Shown here: positions 11,637 through 24,000 of the stretch, piece by piece | How the letters are laid out: each line of letters begins with the position of its first letter | Position numbering within the stretch: position 1 is the first letter of the stretch | NCBI GenBank assembly: GCA_947311845.1 | Contig: CAMZMU010000107.1 | Coordinates: 20,392,359 to 20,456,358, forward strand | DNA length: 64,000 bases | Direction: 5' to 3' | Source: Poa pratensis | Lineage: Eukaryota; Streptophyta; Magnoliopsida; Poales; Poaceae | Program-made: the position numbers and the translations under genes | Notes under the pieces: model-generated | Told to the model about the DNA's origin: nothing | The model's input: the letters and a program-made list of their open reading frames with translations, nothing else | Databases searched by the model: none

Positions 11637-14600
11637 TCAGGTCGAGGCATCAGGAATTACGTCGGCAGCAGCCGATGTAGCAGGGATTTCGTCCGGAGCC
11701 GAGGTAGCCTGGGAAGTGCTGGCAACGTCGGCAGTAACCTCGGCACCAGGTTGTGGAGAAGCCTCGGTTTCTGCTTCGCGGGTTTCACCGCCGTCACCTT
11801 GCTCGGCCTCGACGTCGGATTCTGTTTCGTATTCCTCGTCTTCTGGCTCGTAATCCTCGGCGTCGGAGTAGGTGTCTCCTTCGCTCAAGTTCTTCGTGGT
11901 GGCATATCCAGCAAAGTAGTTGGCCATCTTTTGGCGCGCGCGACAAGGATCGGGTCGGACGACCAAGGTGAGCCTCGCCGGAGAGTGTTCATCTTCTCGA
12001 GGTCGATCTTCTCGCACCAAGTCATGATAAACCTGAGAGCGGCATCAGCTCCAGCGCGAGCTGAAGATGAGCGCCACTCTCGCAATCTTCTTTCGGTGTC
12101 GCGAAGCTGGGCGGCGAGCTCGGGCGTAGATTTGGGAGCGTCGGCAAGAGGCCATAAGGCTCGGAAAGCAGACGCACCTGCATCAAGAAGTTCCGACCCA
12201 ATGGTTTTCAAGGGATTGATCCGAGCCTTGATGGCCACGATGTGGTCCTCAACGGTCCAGACGGGGTTCGTCTCTTACGCCTCTCCCTGTGCCGAGCAGT
12301 GATACTGCGGGCCGAGACTTGGGTGTAGGTGAAATGCTCTGCAGAAGGATAGCATGTTAATAATGAAAGAGATAGTTCGGCAAAGAGCCGTATTGTTGAG
12401 GACAAAGCAAAGCTAAGGGGGCAAGAAACTTACCGTCCATCTCGCGGTTGATAGTTTGCAGCGTCGGGAGAAACTGGTTGACCTGCGCTTGCAGAGCTTC
12501 CAAAGCCTCTGTGGCCGAGGTGGCGCGGGTCTCGGCTAACTGGAGCGCTTCCTGGTGATCCTTGGCGGCATCCTCCCGAAGTTTCTTCTCTGTTTCGACA
12601 ACACTGGCCTTTTCCGCCTGCAGCTGCTCTTTTTCAGACGTCCGCAGCTCAGTGATGCGCTTGAGCTCCTTTACCAGACGAGCTACTTCGGCTTTCTCTT
12701 GTTGTAGCTTCTCGTCCAAAGAGTTCTTTTCTGCAAGGACGGCCTTGTGCTCGTCGTGGAGTTTCTTGTGGTCAAACAAGAGGGTATGAAAGATATCCGT
12801 GCGGACGTTCATAGTATTCTGCAAGGAAGAAAAACATAGCTCGGTTAGAAAGGCTATACCTCGACAAGAGTCTCGGGGACTCGGAGTCAAATCATTGGGA
12901 AAATGTTGCCGGGGTATGCCTCGACAGGAGTCTCGGGGACTCGTACCCGAGGTGCATGCTAAAGTAAGATAAAATGGTTTGGATACGTCGGATGAAAATG
13001 GAAAGTTGAGATTCAAGCCAAACAATTTTAACTCCGGCGGAGCGTCAATAGTTTACCTCGAATCTCGGGGACTGGGAATGGTGGATATTAGATGAGATAC
13101 TGCATGAAAGTAAAGAAATAGGACTTACGTCGATGTTTTGAGCAGCACGCAGGGCAGCAGTTTGTAGATCATATACGCTTCGGCCGCAGGCGCTGTTTCC
13201 CGCAGGATGCTCAGCCACCGGAGCAGCTAGGGAGGCCGAGGAGACCTCGTCTGCAGAATTCCAGTCTGCATTGTAGTGTTCCAAGGAGCCGAGGCTCTGG
13301 TCACTGTCAGTGCGCAGAGGAGGAAATCCCCACGGTCCGCCCTGCTCGATGCCCCTAACCGAGGCCTCCAAGGCCAAAGCAGCCTCGGAGCTTGAAGCAG
13401 GCCGGTTATCCAATATAAGAGATGCCCTCCGAGCATATTCTTCGGCCGGAGGGGCAGTCTCATCAACGGGTGCGGCGAATGGAGGAATTCGGCGTGTCAC
13501 CGGGGGAGGAGACCTCGGTTGCATCCTTGAAGGAGAAGAGATAGTCAGGGTGCCAGACCCAGATGTTGGTTTGGGGGTGACCTTAGACTTCACCGTCTCT
13601 TTCTCTTTCTCCTTGCCCTTCTCCAACGGCAAGGTAGTCTGGCGAACTGGTTTTTGGGGCTGTTGCTTGGGCTGCTGCTTGCTGTTGCTTCTGCTGATGC
13701 TTCTGCTGTTGCTGCTGTTGGTTGCGGGCAGTCTGGCTGCGGGGGGAGAGTCGAGGCTCCGGCAAGGCGGTAGCCGGAGTTCTGGCGCGATTGGTCCCCG
13801 CATCCGTTTGAGGACGCGGAGAAGTCTGACCTCGGGTGGGGGCAGATTTCCCCAAGGCCGGGCCAGACCTCGGTGGAGGAGATCCGGGGCGAGAGTTCGT
13901 CGGGGTGGTCGTGGCTTCAGAGGCACCAACGGGTGCAGTCATGGAGGATACCTCCTGATCCACGTCTATGGGGTCACTGCAACGAAAGAAGATGGTCAAG
14001 TGTTAATACCGAGATAATATGTTTAAGCAACAAACATTGTTGGCTATAGAAGCAAAGCATTACCCATCCGAGGTAGGAAACCTCTTGCCCCCCGGGCATG
14101 AGGAGGATTTCCGGACTTCTTCAGCCGACGTCTCTTGACCGGAGCCTCAGTGGGTCCGGAGGCTCCAGTGGCGGATGGTTCGGCGGCCGAAGTTGCGGCA
14201 CCAGCGCGTTTCCGGCTGGTTGCTGGAGTAAAGTTCGGAAGGTGAGGAAGGCAGGAGATAGGTACCGCGTTTATTGGTTCCATGACGAGAAACCCCTCCT
14301 CGTCATCCGAAATCTCTTGAACTGAAGCTTGTGCTTGAGGCTTACCCGCGGTGGTGATGCGGGCCGAGGCAATGGGCATATAATCCTCGTGTCAGGGTCC
14401 ACGTTGGATGGTGGGTCCTCGACAGGGAGATCCTTGCCGAAGTGGTCCGCAGGATGGACTCCATCCTCGGCGGTCTGGCGGGAGAACAGCTGTATGGCAG
14501 ACATATGAAAAGGAGTTAGGAAGAAAATTGTCAAGATGAACGTCGGTAGCAAGACCTCGGTGGTAAAGGAGTACGAAGAAAACGTCGGAATAGCGTACCT

Positions 14601-15557
14601 GTTTCGCTGGCTTGGTCCGGTAGTGGGGTTCCCTTCCCCATGTCCAAGCGTCAGGGATCTTGGACTTGGTGATAGCTCGGACTCGCCGAGCTACCGCGGC
14701 GTTGTCCAGTGCAACGTGCGTATGGCGGGTGGGGTCATAAAGACCGCTCATGTGGCAGATCTTGTGAGACCTCGCCTGGAGAGGGGAGACCCTGCGCTTC
14801 ACGAATGTGCAGGCCAGGTCATCAGCCGTCAGGACTTTCCCGTCGTTTCCGGGGTCCTCCGGGTCCTGCCATTTCGCAATGTACCATGGATGGACTTGAG
14901 TTCGCCGCTGTGAGGGGGAGTGTAGTCCCAGTTGAGCTGTTCTGTAGGAGGGCTGAGGTTAAACGCCGGCAGGTTGAGGAGGTCCTCTTCGCCGGAGTTC
15001 TTCACGTAAAACCACGTCCGGAGCCACTTGCGAACGGTGTCCGGAGTAGTGATACGTGGGAAGATGGAGTTTCGGCGAGGAGCTATGGTGGCAGCTCCGC
15101 AGGCGGTTAATTGCTTGGGCAGATCCTTGTTCTTTGGATCCGGGATCACTTGCCGCTTGAGTTGGAAGTAGCGAGAAAAGAGGTCTACCGTGGCTTTGAG
15201 GCCGAGGTATCCCTCAGAGAAGGAAACGATGCAGGAGAGAGTGGTGATGGCGTTGGCGGGGAGGTGATGAACCTGGAGTCCGAACTTGTCGAGGAAGCTC
15301 CGGAAGAAATCACTAACGGGCAGTCCGAAGCCGCGCTGGAAGTGCGCGACGAAGACCACCCGTTCCCCTTCCTTGACTTGAGGCTCGAGTTCGCCCTCTG
15401 GCAGGCGACATTCTACCCCGGCGGGAATCCGCCGAGTCGCCCTGAGCCACTGGATTTCGTCCGGAGTTACATCCGAACCTTCCCAGCCGGCTCGTTCTCC
15501 GACCTCCAGTTCGAGGTCTGGAACCTCGGTTTGTTCCGAAGTCTCAGGAGGAGACAT
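11637..15557 (-). CDS. antisense gene of the gypsy element (copy 2), multi-exon
   Basis: Same architecture as 2189-6105: the 'putative gypsy type transposon' domain, a Pro/Ser-rich and polyglutamine middle, a coiled coil and an acidic tail. I chose the MSPPETSE start at 15557. Copy 2 keeps the coiled coil running into ATEALEALQAQVNQFL, where copy 1 has lost a base. It differs near 14880 in the tail of the first coding exon (a HGTLRNG-type reading replaces the HEYIAKW of copy 1). Exon borders are read by eye, so the protein of about 1,100 residues is approximate. Function unknown. Confidence 0.75.
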
Positions 15558-16036
15558 CTCGGCAGAATCAATCTGCAGAGAATGCACAGAAGTTTAGCAA
15601 AGGAAAAAGTAAATCTGGAATCTAAGGCTATATCTGGCTAACTCAGGAGGAGTTGGACGGCTATCTAATGTACATAGAGGCACATATATGCTAGGCGAAC
15701 GTCTGTCCGAGGTATGAAACTCATTTCTACCCAAAAAAGTATGCGAGTAAGATCTACCGGAGGAGGTAAATAGAATTTTATTCAAGAACATATGAAGAAC
15801 CAAAGCGCGAAGAGGAAGAAACCTAGGCAATGCCTAGGGTATCAAGAAAGGGAGTACATACCGTGAAAACGAGGTGCTGAAGGGCGGCGCCGGTGACGGT
15901 CGCAGCGGCGACGAAGGAGCTGCTCGTCGGCGGCGGCTGGAACGCGTTTCTTCTCAACGGAAGCGGCGGCGCTGGTGCGATGGAGGCGAGACGGCGAGTG
16001 AATGAGGAAGAAGAGGGAAGCACTGCCCTGGGCCCG

Positions 16037-16044
16037 TATTTATA
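16037..16044 (-). promoter_or_regulatory. TATA box of the antisense gene (copy 2)
   Basis: TATAAATA on the minus strand, in the same GC-rich context as in copy 1, upstream of the leader exon of the antisense gene. Confidence 0.5.
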
Positions 16045-16533
16045 ACCGCGGGCGGTAACTGCGCACTACCGCGCGGTTATCGGAGCGGCGAGTGGGATCG
16101 TTTGTGCACAATGGCCCACGTGGCACGAAGATAGCGGTGGGCGAGCAGGCCACAGGATCGGTTGCAGGAGGCAAACCGTCGTGCGGCGCGGTTACTGGAG
16201 CGCGAAGCGGCGCAAGCGGGAAACCTCCGCTGACGTGGGCCGCGTGGTGGAAAGCACTCGAGTGCTTTGACTATCGTGGACCAGGAAGTGACGGATGGGA
16301 CACGTGAACAGTGTTCTCTGACCGAAGTCAGTAAGGATGCAGAAATCGAGGGGTTGACGTCCGAGATCTCGGCGGATACTTCGGAAAAGCAGCGTGGCCC
16401 GAGGAACAGACCGATGGATTTCTCGGGTATTGGTTCGGTAACCTGCAAAACATTGTAGCGCATGTGGTTTCGGGTTGAACCTGATGCGGCCTTTCATCCG
16501 AGGCTGCGAGACCACATCAGCTTCGGGGACTAC

Positions 16534-17480
16534 TGTCGGGGGGTTACCCCCGGGTAGGGTAATGATGAGGTAAAGACATGTAAGGTTAAGGCAGTAAGCT
16601 GTCCGAGGGAACGATTGAGCAAGGACGCAGGAGGCGTCATCCGACGTAAGGTGTACGTCCGAGGTATACTTTCCGAGGTATATCCTCCGAGGTATCAACC
16701 TCGGGGCAGTCAGCTAGCTACCACAGGAATAAGATATTCTCACCGAGGTATATGATCAGGAGTGTTATCCGAGGTTGGCAGCAAGGATCGAGGCATGTCA
16801 GAGAGGTCACGGGTGCCGCAGAGCTCGTAGCCCGAGGCTTCAGAGGACGGCGAGGTCCGTCCACGGGATTCCCGGAAGCTCGGGGGCCTAGGAGCTGACT
16901 TGGCCATTTCGGGAAAGGTCTACAGGCTAGACCTCGGCAGGCTACTGAAGTATGACCCGAAGAGGAAAGCTAGGCCTGGCTGGCCTGACAGTCCGGCCGT
17001 TGGGCTGGCAGGAGGCAGAGGCTTGTCTTCTACCTTTTGGCCATGCCATTGTCAGTTGTAGGCAGGGGTAAAAATGTACTTCGGCCTGTGTATATATGCG
17101 GCATCTCTACCTCCAGAGAGGGAGAGGCACAAACCCTAGCTCATTTCCCCCTTCGTAGTTTCACCTTCTACCTCGAGCTCTCACTTTGGTAGCAACATAC
17201 AGCTCGAGGAGCACCTTGTACTTGAGAACCACACTGATATATTGAGAGAGGCAAGGCAGGAGTAGGGGTTTTACTTCCTCACGAAGGCCCCGAACCTGGG
17301 TACATCGTGGTGTCTTTTGTGTTCTTGGCTTTCTTGGTTTCTTGTTCATGTTCTTGTGGTTTCTTGCATGTTCTTGCTTGTGCACGTCTTGAGTGCATAA
17401 ACCCTCCCCGGATTCCCCCAACGACCGTTCGGCCCCAACTAAGCCATACCCATGGCATCTGCCGTGATCCCACCACGACA
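16534..17480 (+). repeat. 3' LTR of the gypsy element (copy 2), 947 bp
   Basis: Starts TGTCGGGGGG directly after the GGGGACTAC polypurine tract and ends CACCACGACA. It is nearly identical to 7080-8022, with single-base indels and rare substitutions (for example GCGGCATC against GCGGCTTC near the TATA box). It carries the same three 14-bp-spaced CCGAGGTAT motifs and the TATATAT box at 17091-17097. Confidence 0.93.
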
Positions 17481-20400
17481 AGGGGTCTTGAATCGGCCTT
17501 GTTGAAAGTCACAGCTGGAGTTGACTTGGAGGCATCATTCTTCTTGAGTAGCCTGACGATCGTCGTCTTGGTGTCGCTCCTCGGTGCTTGGAGTTGGTGC
17601 AGATATCACTTCCTGATATTTTCTCCTTACGAGGGTCGCAGATAGGGACGCGTTGTTCTCAAGATGCGTCAAGTCTGAGCACTCGATTCTCTCTGGTTTC
17701 TAGTTAGTAGAGGGAGGTTATAACTTCTAAATGCGTCTGGACTTTCTTAGTGGTTGATGTCGTCAACAACAGGTGCTTCCGTCGTTTGATTCCTCTTAGT
17801 GACTTCTAGTAGATCTTCTTCACGCTTTTCTTCCTTCGGCTTGGCAGGTAAAAGGCTGGTCCTGAATGGCTTCTTTGGTTCTGGGTCTTTACAAAGTTTC
17901 GCAGGGGTCTTCACAAGTAGGTTAGAGTGCCCCCGACTAGTTAGGGTTTCCGGGAAAACTTTCTGGTTGAGGGGCTTAAGTTAGTTTTCAAGGGAGTTGG
18001 GTGCTATATTCCGAACATCAAACTTATTATACCTAAAATCCAAAACAACCAAATTTACATAGGCCTCTAATTCTCGAGTCTTCAAAATACCATTCCAACA
18101 TCTCTGGTAAGGCCACTACTATTAACTAGTTAACTGAATCATGAATTTTGCCCAAGCTAAAGTTATTAATCCACCATCATCTTCCTCGGGCATAAGCTCT
18201 TTATCACAGTATAGTTCAATCTATCGGGTACCCATCAAACCTTTAGGCATAGTCCCCCCATTACATTCTATCACAAAAACGTGGTGATCCACCAATTATT
18301 TCTTGATTGATTTTTCTCCCCAGATAGGCATATCTCAAATTATCTGACTCCTTCAGGTTGCCCCTTTTCCCACGATCATATCATCAAAGCTAAATAAAGC
18401 ATCCAGCAGTCATGTGACCATCCCATCAAGAATTGACCCACTTTCTAACCAAATTCAGATTTTATCTCAACACCTTTGGGCCTTGATCTCATAATCAAAG
18501 ATAAATGATCTTTCTAAGAATAATCCAAACAGAGCGTGACAAGCTCTGAAAACTACTGTCACCTAGAATGTATTGCTACTAGACCAAGTCATATTGATTC
18601 CTAGAATCCGATAAACATTCACTTATCCTCCACCAATTATCTCTTGCATACAACGATCTACTCATTTGCTAACTCATCTTTGACCACTTCCTATAATTCC
18701 ATAAGAATTTAGTACAAGGGTCACTTGCCTAAGAATCACCCTAAACATTCCAATACCGGAGTATTCTTCTTAATTTACTTGCTTCTAACCAATCCAAACA
18801 TCATTTTATCAGCAAGTGATTCCTAAAAATCCAATAAACTTCACCTTTATTTCTAAACCTTAAATCAAGGGTCACATCTCCTAGTTCCAGATAACCACCA
18901 ATGGTTGGGGACCACAACTGGTTAGCCCCAGAGTATTAATCAAATATCTCATCTGTCCAATCCCAATTAATTTATCGATCCACTCCAAGTTTTCACTTCG
19001 ATTCTGAACCCCAAATTTTTGATATTACTAACATCATCCACCAAATTCTGATCTCATCACTAGATTCTCAAGGGGTCCTGCTGACTAATAATCTTATAGT
19101 CCAACACTCTTATATCATCCTAAAGTGTCCTGTCTACCAACTAGTTTTGAGTCGTCCACTGGCACCTCTTAATGGTCCCTAGAAAAATTTAGTGGGGAAC
19201 CTTCGCACCAGTTGTTTTTCAAAAGGTTACCTTTTTCTTTTCTTGTTTTCGGAAATCACATCCTTGGGGAAACACTATAAATCTTCATGTGATTTTCTTA
19301 CTTAGAACTTGAGTAACTCCTAAGGTATACACTTAACTTAAGAAAATTATTATTGCCCTTGATTTGAGTTGTAACCTCATTTGCTTCACCCCTGTGGTGA
19401 AGGCATCCTCTTAGTCCGGGCAAGCTTTCCATTAGTTAGTTGTATAAAATTGTGGAGGTCTTTTATAACATCAATTGCCTTATTCTTACGAGAAGAATTT
19501 GCTAACAAGGTAGCTAGTCTTGTCATCAAACTACTTTTCATATTCCCGAGGCTGAGATGTACTGGTTTATCTGACGTTCCGTTTATTAGGATATGACACT
19601 CAATTGTTTGAGCATATAAAAGTGATTTGTTAACAAGTTCATGAGGCTTGTTACCAAACTACTTCTATATAACACGAACATTAAAATATCACACTATTTA
19701 TAGAGAGATTTATAATAGTAGATTCTGATATATGAGTTTCCACATACTCAAGGATAGTCTGGTATATTTATTACTTCTTTGCCAACTTCAGAAATCTCTC
19801 TTCAAAGTCTCTTTGTCGCAGTTCCTCCTTCTTACGGTCTCTGAGCTCGAATCTTCATAGCAACTCTTATACACTCCTTGAGTTCTCCTAGTTACCGATT
19901 CTAAATGAGTCTCCTTATGTCCTCGTCTCTTGTCAAGGCTTGCAGTCCTAGAAGATTAGTTAATACTATCGTGTACTTAAGTCAGATGTTAGTCTAAAGT
20001 TAGATACGATAAGTTAGTGTAGTATTCTTGTAACTTCACAAGTTAATTTTGCGGGGTAAGGCTCGTGTCTTCACGAGGTTGGCGTAAAATTACAGTTTCC
20101 TTCGAGATCTTGACGCACTAGCTCCAGATGGTGCTTGAAGGCCATTATCTGACTTGCCGGTTAAGTTGCAAAAATCTTAGGCTAGTGGTTAAAGATCGAG
20201 CGTCTTTTGTATCTTGCGAAACTGTCAGTTCTTATCGGGAGACGGTTTAGATAAGAGGAAAAATATTTTCAGAAAGATTTTTCCTATGCGGTTTTACACC
20301 TGCAACAAGGTGCAACTATGGCGAAGCGGTCAAAATTAGTTTATTCTTAGGTGGCAAAAAGGAGTTTTACAAAATAGAATTTTGGGATTACTTTGTGTTG

Positions 20401-21053
20401 CCGTCGAGGCGTGATTGTGAACACACAAGAAAAACGACACACAAACAGAGAACTCACAATAAACAACACATAAGCAGTGTACACACAGGCAAAGAGCACA
20501 CAAGGTACGTCTAGTACCAACGGACGCCAAATTCTCGTGGTAGCCGGGTAGTACAACCAAAGTTCCTATCAGGTTTATCCTATGGTCTCGGTTAGACATG
20601 GTTGGTGAAGTTTTCACTCCGTCGCCTTAGGATTCAGCGGGAGGAATTGAGATTATCGAAGTTGCTACTTGAGTAGAATTGTTGACGTTGAGCTGACGTC
20701 TTCGGAGGTCTCTTGCTTTGTTGATACTGACGATCTTGGTATTTGCAGATCAATCACCTCGATGTGGAATGTTGAGTACTTGTGATGGAAGCTTCTGCTT
20801 ATAGGTGCTAGCTAATTAGGTCTCACTTGGGTTCATCGTCAAGTATTTTGAACAGGTAAGAGAGATTAGAGAATTCCTTGGAAAATCTTAAATAGAGTGA
20901 TAAGACTCAGAAATATTTGAGAAGGTGAGAAGAGTGGAAGTTATTTTTGGACTTCCTTAGATAAAAATATGTTTTTGGTAACAATATATTTTTAACAAAA
21001 TATTTCTTTCCTAACTAACGTCCATGCTAACTAAGGTCTGTTACAGTCAGGAT
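17481..21053 (-). other. LARD internal domain, no coding region
   Basis: AT-rich sequence with many short frames and none above about 95 residues that looks coding. LARD internal domains are described as conserved, structured RNA rather than coding, which would fit, but no fold was computed. I see no gene in this stretch. Confidence 0.55.
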
Positions 21054-21066
21054 GGCTCTGATACCA
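21054..21066 (-). other. primer-binding site, initiator-Met tRNA type
   Basis: The minus strand reads TGGTATCAGAGCC, the standard plant retrotransposon primer-binding site complementary to the 3' end of initiator methionine tRNA. It lies four bases (GACT) inside the end of the long LTR, the correct position for minus-strand priming. Confidence 0.85.
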
Positions 21067-21070
21067 AGTC

Positions 21071-24000
21071 TGTGGGGACCCCGGACTAGCTGTCCGACAT
21101 ACCCTTGTGCCTACAACATCAGCGATCCCATGATCAGTCCGTCGCTGAGCACAATCAAACTGGTATCAAAAGAACATCCAAAAAAATACCGAATAAAACT
21201 TACTTACTTGATTGAAGTCATAACTTCAACAGATACTTGCAGCGGAAATCCTCAAAACAGCGTGGAGCCCCAGTCATTAGCCATAACCCCACAGGCAGCT
21301 GACTGGGAAGCGCCCTAGTTCGCATTGACGTCGGCGATCTCTCGGTCTTCAGCATACTTCTTCTTGAACTCTGGACATGGGAATATCCAGGGACACAGCC
21401 ATGAGTACATTTATGTACTCGCAAAACTACCCCCGACATGAGCATGCAATAGCATCATTTTTATTATAACAAAACCCTTTATTTTGAGAAGACATATCTA
21501 TATCTTTGTTGAAAAGAAAAGAAGGCTTTTAGAACTTTTTCCCATAAACCTATCTTTATAAGAATTCTCTTTTAAAACTTTTTCCCGAAAATCCATCTTT
21601 GTTGAAGAAGGTAAGAAGTCTCTTTTACAAACATTTTCCCGGAAAATCACCATTTGTTTATTTCTCCAAAACTCCTCCTTTTCTGGCCAAAACCATTTCC
21701 GGTCAAATCATTTTTCCCACAACCTTATACCAACCCTTTGGTATAGTTGCATAAAACATTTCCCACTTTCAGGACACAAAACTTTGCACTTCTCGATCAT
21801 AGCCCCTCAGGGTCCTCCTCTTTTCCAGCAACCTCATACCGACTCATCGGTATAGTGCACATATACAACATCTCCATTTTCCTTTCAACTCTTAAAACAT
21901 TTCCAAAACTTGCACATAGGACCGAGCAGTTCTTTCCAGCTGTCCATATCCGAGGACTCGGCTATTCGAATAGTTTTACCCTCTGCAGAGGTAGCACGCT
22001 TTCCCCACATCCATCCGGCAACTCATCGTGTCAGCCACGTCCCGCCATACAAGGTGTATGCGAAGTTGAGTCACCGACCATAGCCTGTCCTTTGCTCATG
22101 CTAGTATAGGACCCTACCGCTACGAAACATTCCATCGACACTTAAATCCAGCACGTCGGAAACTAAGTGTGAGGACTCGTAGTTCTGCCCGGCGAATTTA
22201 ATGGCCCTACAAATCCTCTATCTCCAATTCATATCAGCCCTCAGGCGTTGCCCTCAGGCGTTCTTCTCTTTAGAGGACCCGGGTCAGGGGGTAGGTCCTC
22301 AGACCATCCCCTCATGGAACGGGGTCATCCCCGTTGTTGAGGCATCCAGTACTAACATGAGCAAACTATATGACTACGCCCGTTCCCGTATATGGGTAAA
22401 TGTGGTCGCACAGATTATCGGCTGTTCTGTAAGTACAAGGACACAATGTGCATTTTTCACCAACATCACCATTTTCCATTTCTCCACTTCAACACCGACA
22501 TCTCGGCATTTCACATCCACACAATATTTCCAAAGGAGTTTTGTATAAACAACATTGTTTCCCATCCTATAGTTTTATATAAACTAACTTATATTTCTAC
22601 ATAGGGTGGCAAAATAATATCCATATACTTTTGGAAAAGCTTTTGTAAACCATTGCCTTAAGAGTAAATCATTTGATCAAAGTGAATGCTTATGTATTTA
22701 GGTGCAAGCTCAGAGAGTAGCTTGCCTTGCTCGGCAAAGTGACCTTGGTCCTGATCTTCAGGTTCAGCAAATTCCCCTTCCTCGATAACTCCGGCAACGT
22801 TCTCGTCTAATCGATAAGCAAACAAATACAAGCAATCACTAAACTACTCAAACAACCATCACAGCATTACCATCCTAATTACTCATAAAAGCTACTGCAT
22901 ACATCAAGCAACACAATTTGGTTTCAATTTAATTGATTTGAACATTAATTATCTATGTAATATATATGGCAGAATCTTGTGAAACATGTTTAATTGCACA
23001 ACTTGAGTTCTGTTTGTCCTAAAAATACAAACTAAAATTCCATAGAAAGCTACTGATGTGCAGAAGACAACACAATTGGATTTGGATTGATTGGAGTTAC
23101 CAAACTCCCTAAACAAAGGTTTGAATCCAGTAACCAATTAACCAAGTTTTGGCTAACAAAAATGTTTTGTTGTTCCTAAAATTAAATCCTTTGAGGGGCA
23201 AGTAACCAAGGTTGTATGTGAGCTAACAAAATTGGTCCTAGCTCATTTGGGTTAACCATTAAACATATTTCTTTGTTTTAGTCCAGAAGGGTTTAACTTA
23301 AAGTCAACAACTAATATTGCTTAATTAATTCTACCAAAATTAGGGGAGCTAGGTGACGACATTACTAAGCTCACCAAAATTGGATTGGCATTATTTGGAT
23401 TAATATTAAATAAGTTATGGATTTTACAAAATTCGTTTATATTCTGCCCTTTTATTAAAGTGCCAGAAAATGTTATTTCCAGTACTTAGTTTGACATGCC
23501 AATGATGCTATGAGGTAAAGTTGTTTCTCCTGAGCATTTTGATATCTCATTTGCCATTTTTGGATAAGTATTTAAAAAGATATCACTTTCTCAAGTTTAT
23601 AATGGAATCTGCCTTTTCTTTTAATTTACAGAAAATCCTAACCGAACCGTCTTTTACCCAGGTGTGGGCTAGCCACACCCGCTGACCTGTGGGCCCAAGG
23701 CCACGCTGGCATTCCACGTCAGCGCAGGGGTCCACGGCCTTGTTTGACTGCGTTGAAAACACGACCAGCGCGCGCGCGGCGGTGATCTCCGGCGACACCG
23801 CTCGCGGATGCGACGCGACGGCTCGTTCTAGGGCTCGCAAACGAGCGCATCATGCTCGTCGAGCTACGGGAAGTCGAGCGGCGTCGCTACGGACCAATAG
23901 GTCACCGGGGAAATGCTCCGGCGTCGAGCTACAGTGGAGGGGACCTACGGTCTACGGCGGGGCTGCGGATACACGGCGAAATAGAGCGCTAGGAGGGCAA

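Larger units (their letters stand above)
8036..17480 (+). mobile_element. Ty3/gypsy LTR retrotransposon, copy 2 (5' part missing)
   Basis: Same family and orientation as 1-8022, starting further upstream in pol, inside reverse transcriptase. From 9458 it repeats copy 1 base for base except for scattered 1-10 base indels and a few transitions. It runs RT, RNase H, integrase, antisense gene, polypurine tract and 3' LTR. The base after the LTR is 17481, where unrelated LARD-like sequence starts with AGGGG as a possible 5-bp target duplication. The partner duplication is not visible. Confidence 0.93.

Noticed and set aside
20336..20617. 93-residue Cys-rich minus-strand frame
   Set aside because: It lies in the non-coding LARD internal domain, overlaps another frame, and the Cys run comes from a CACA-type simple repeat.
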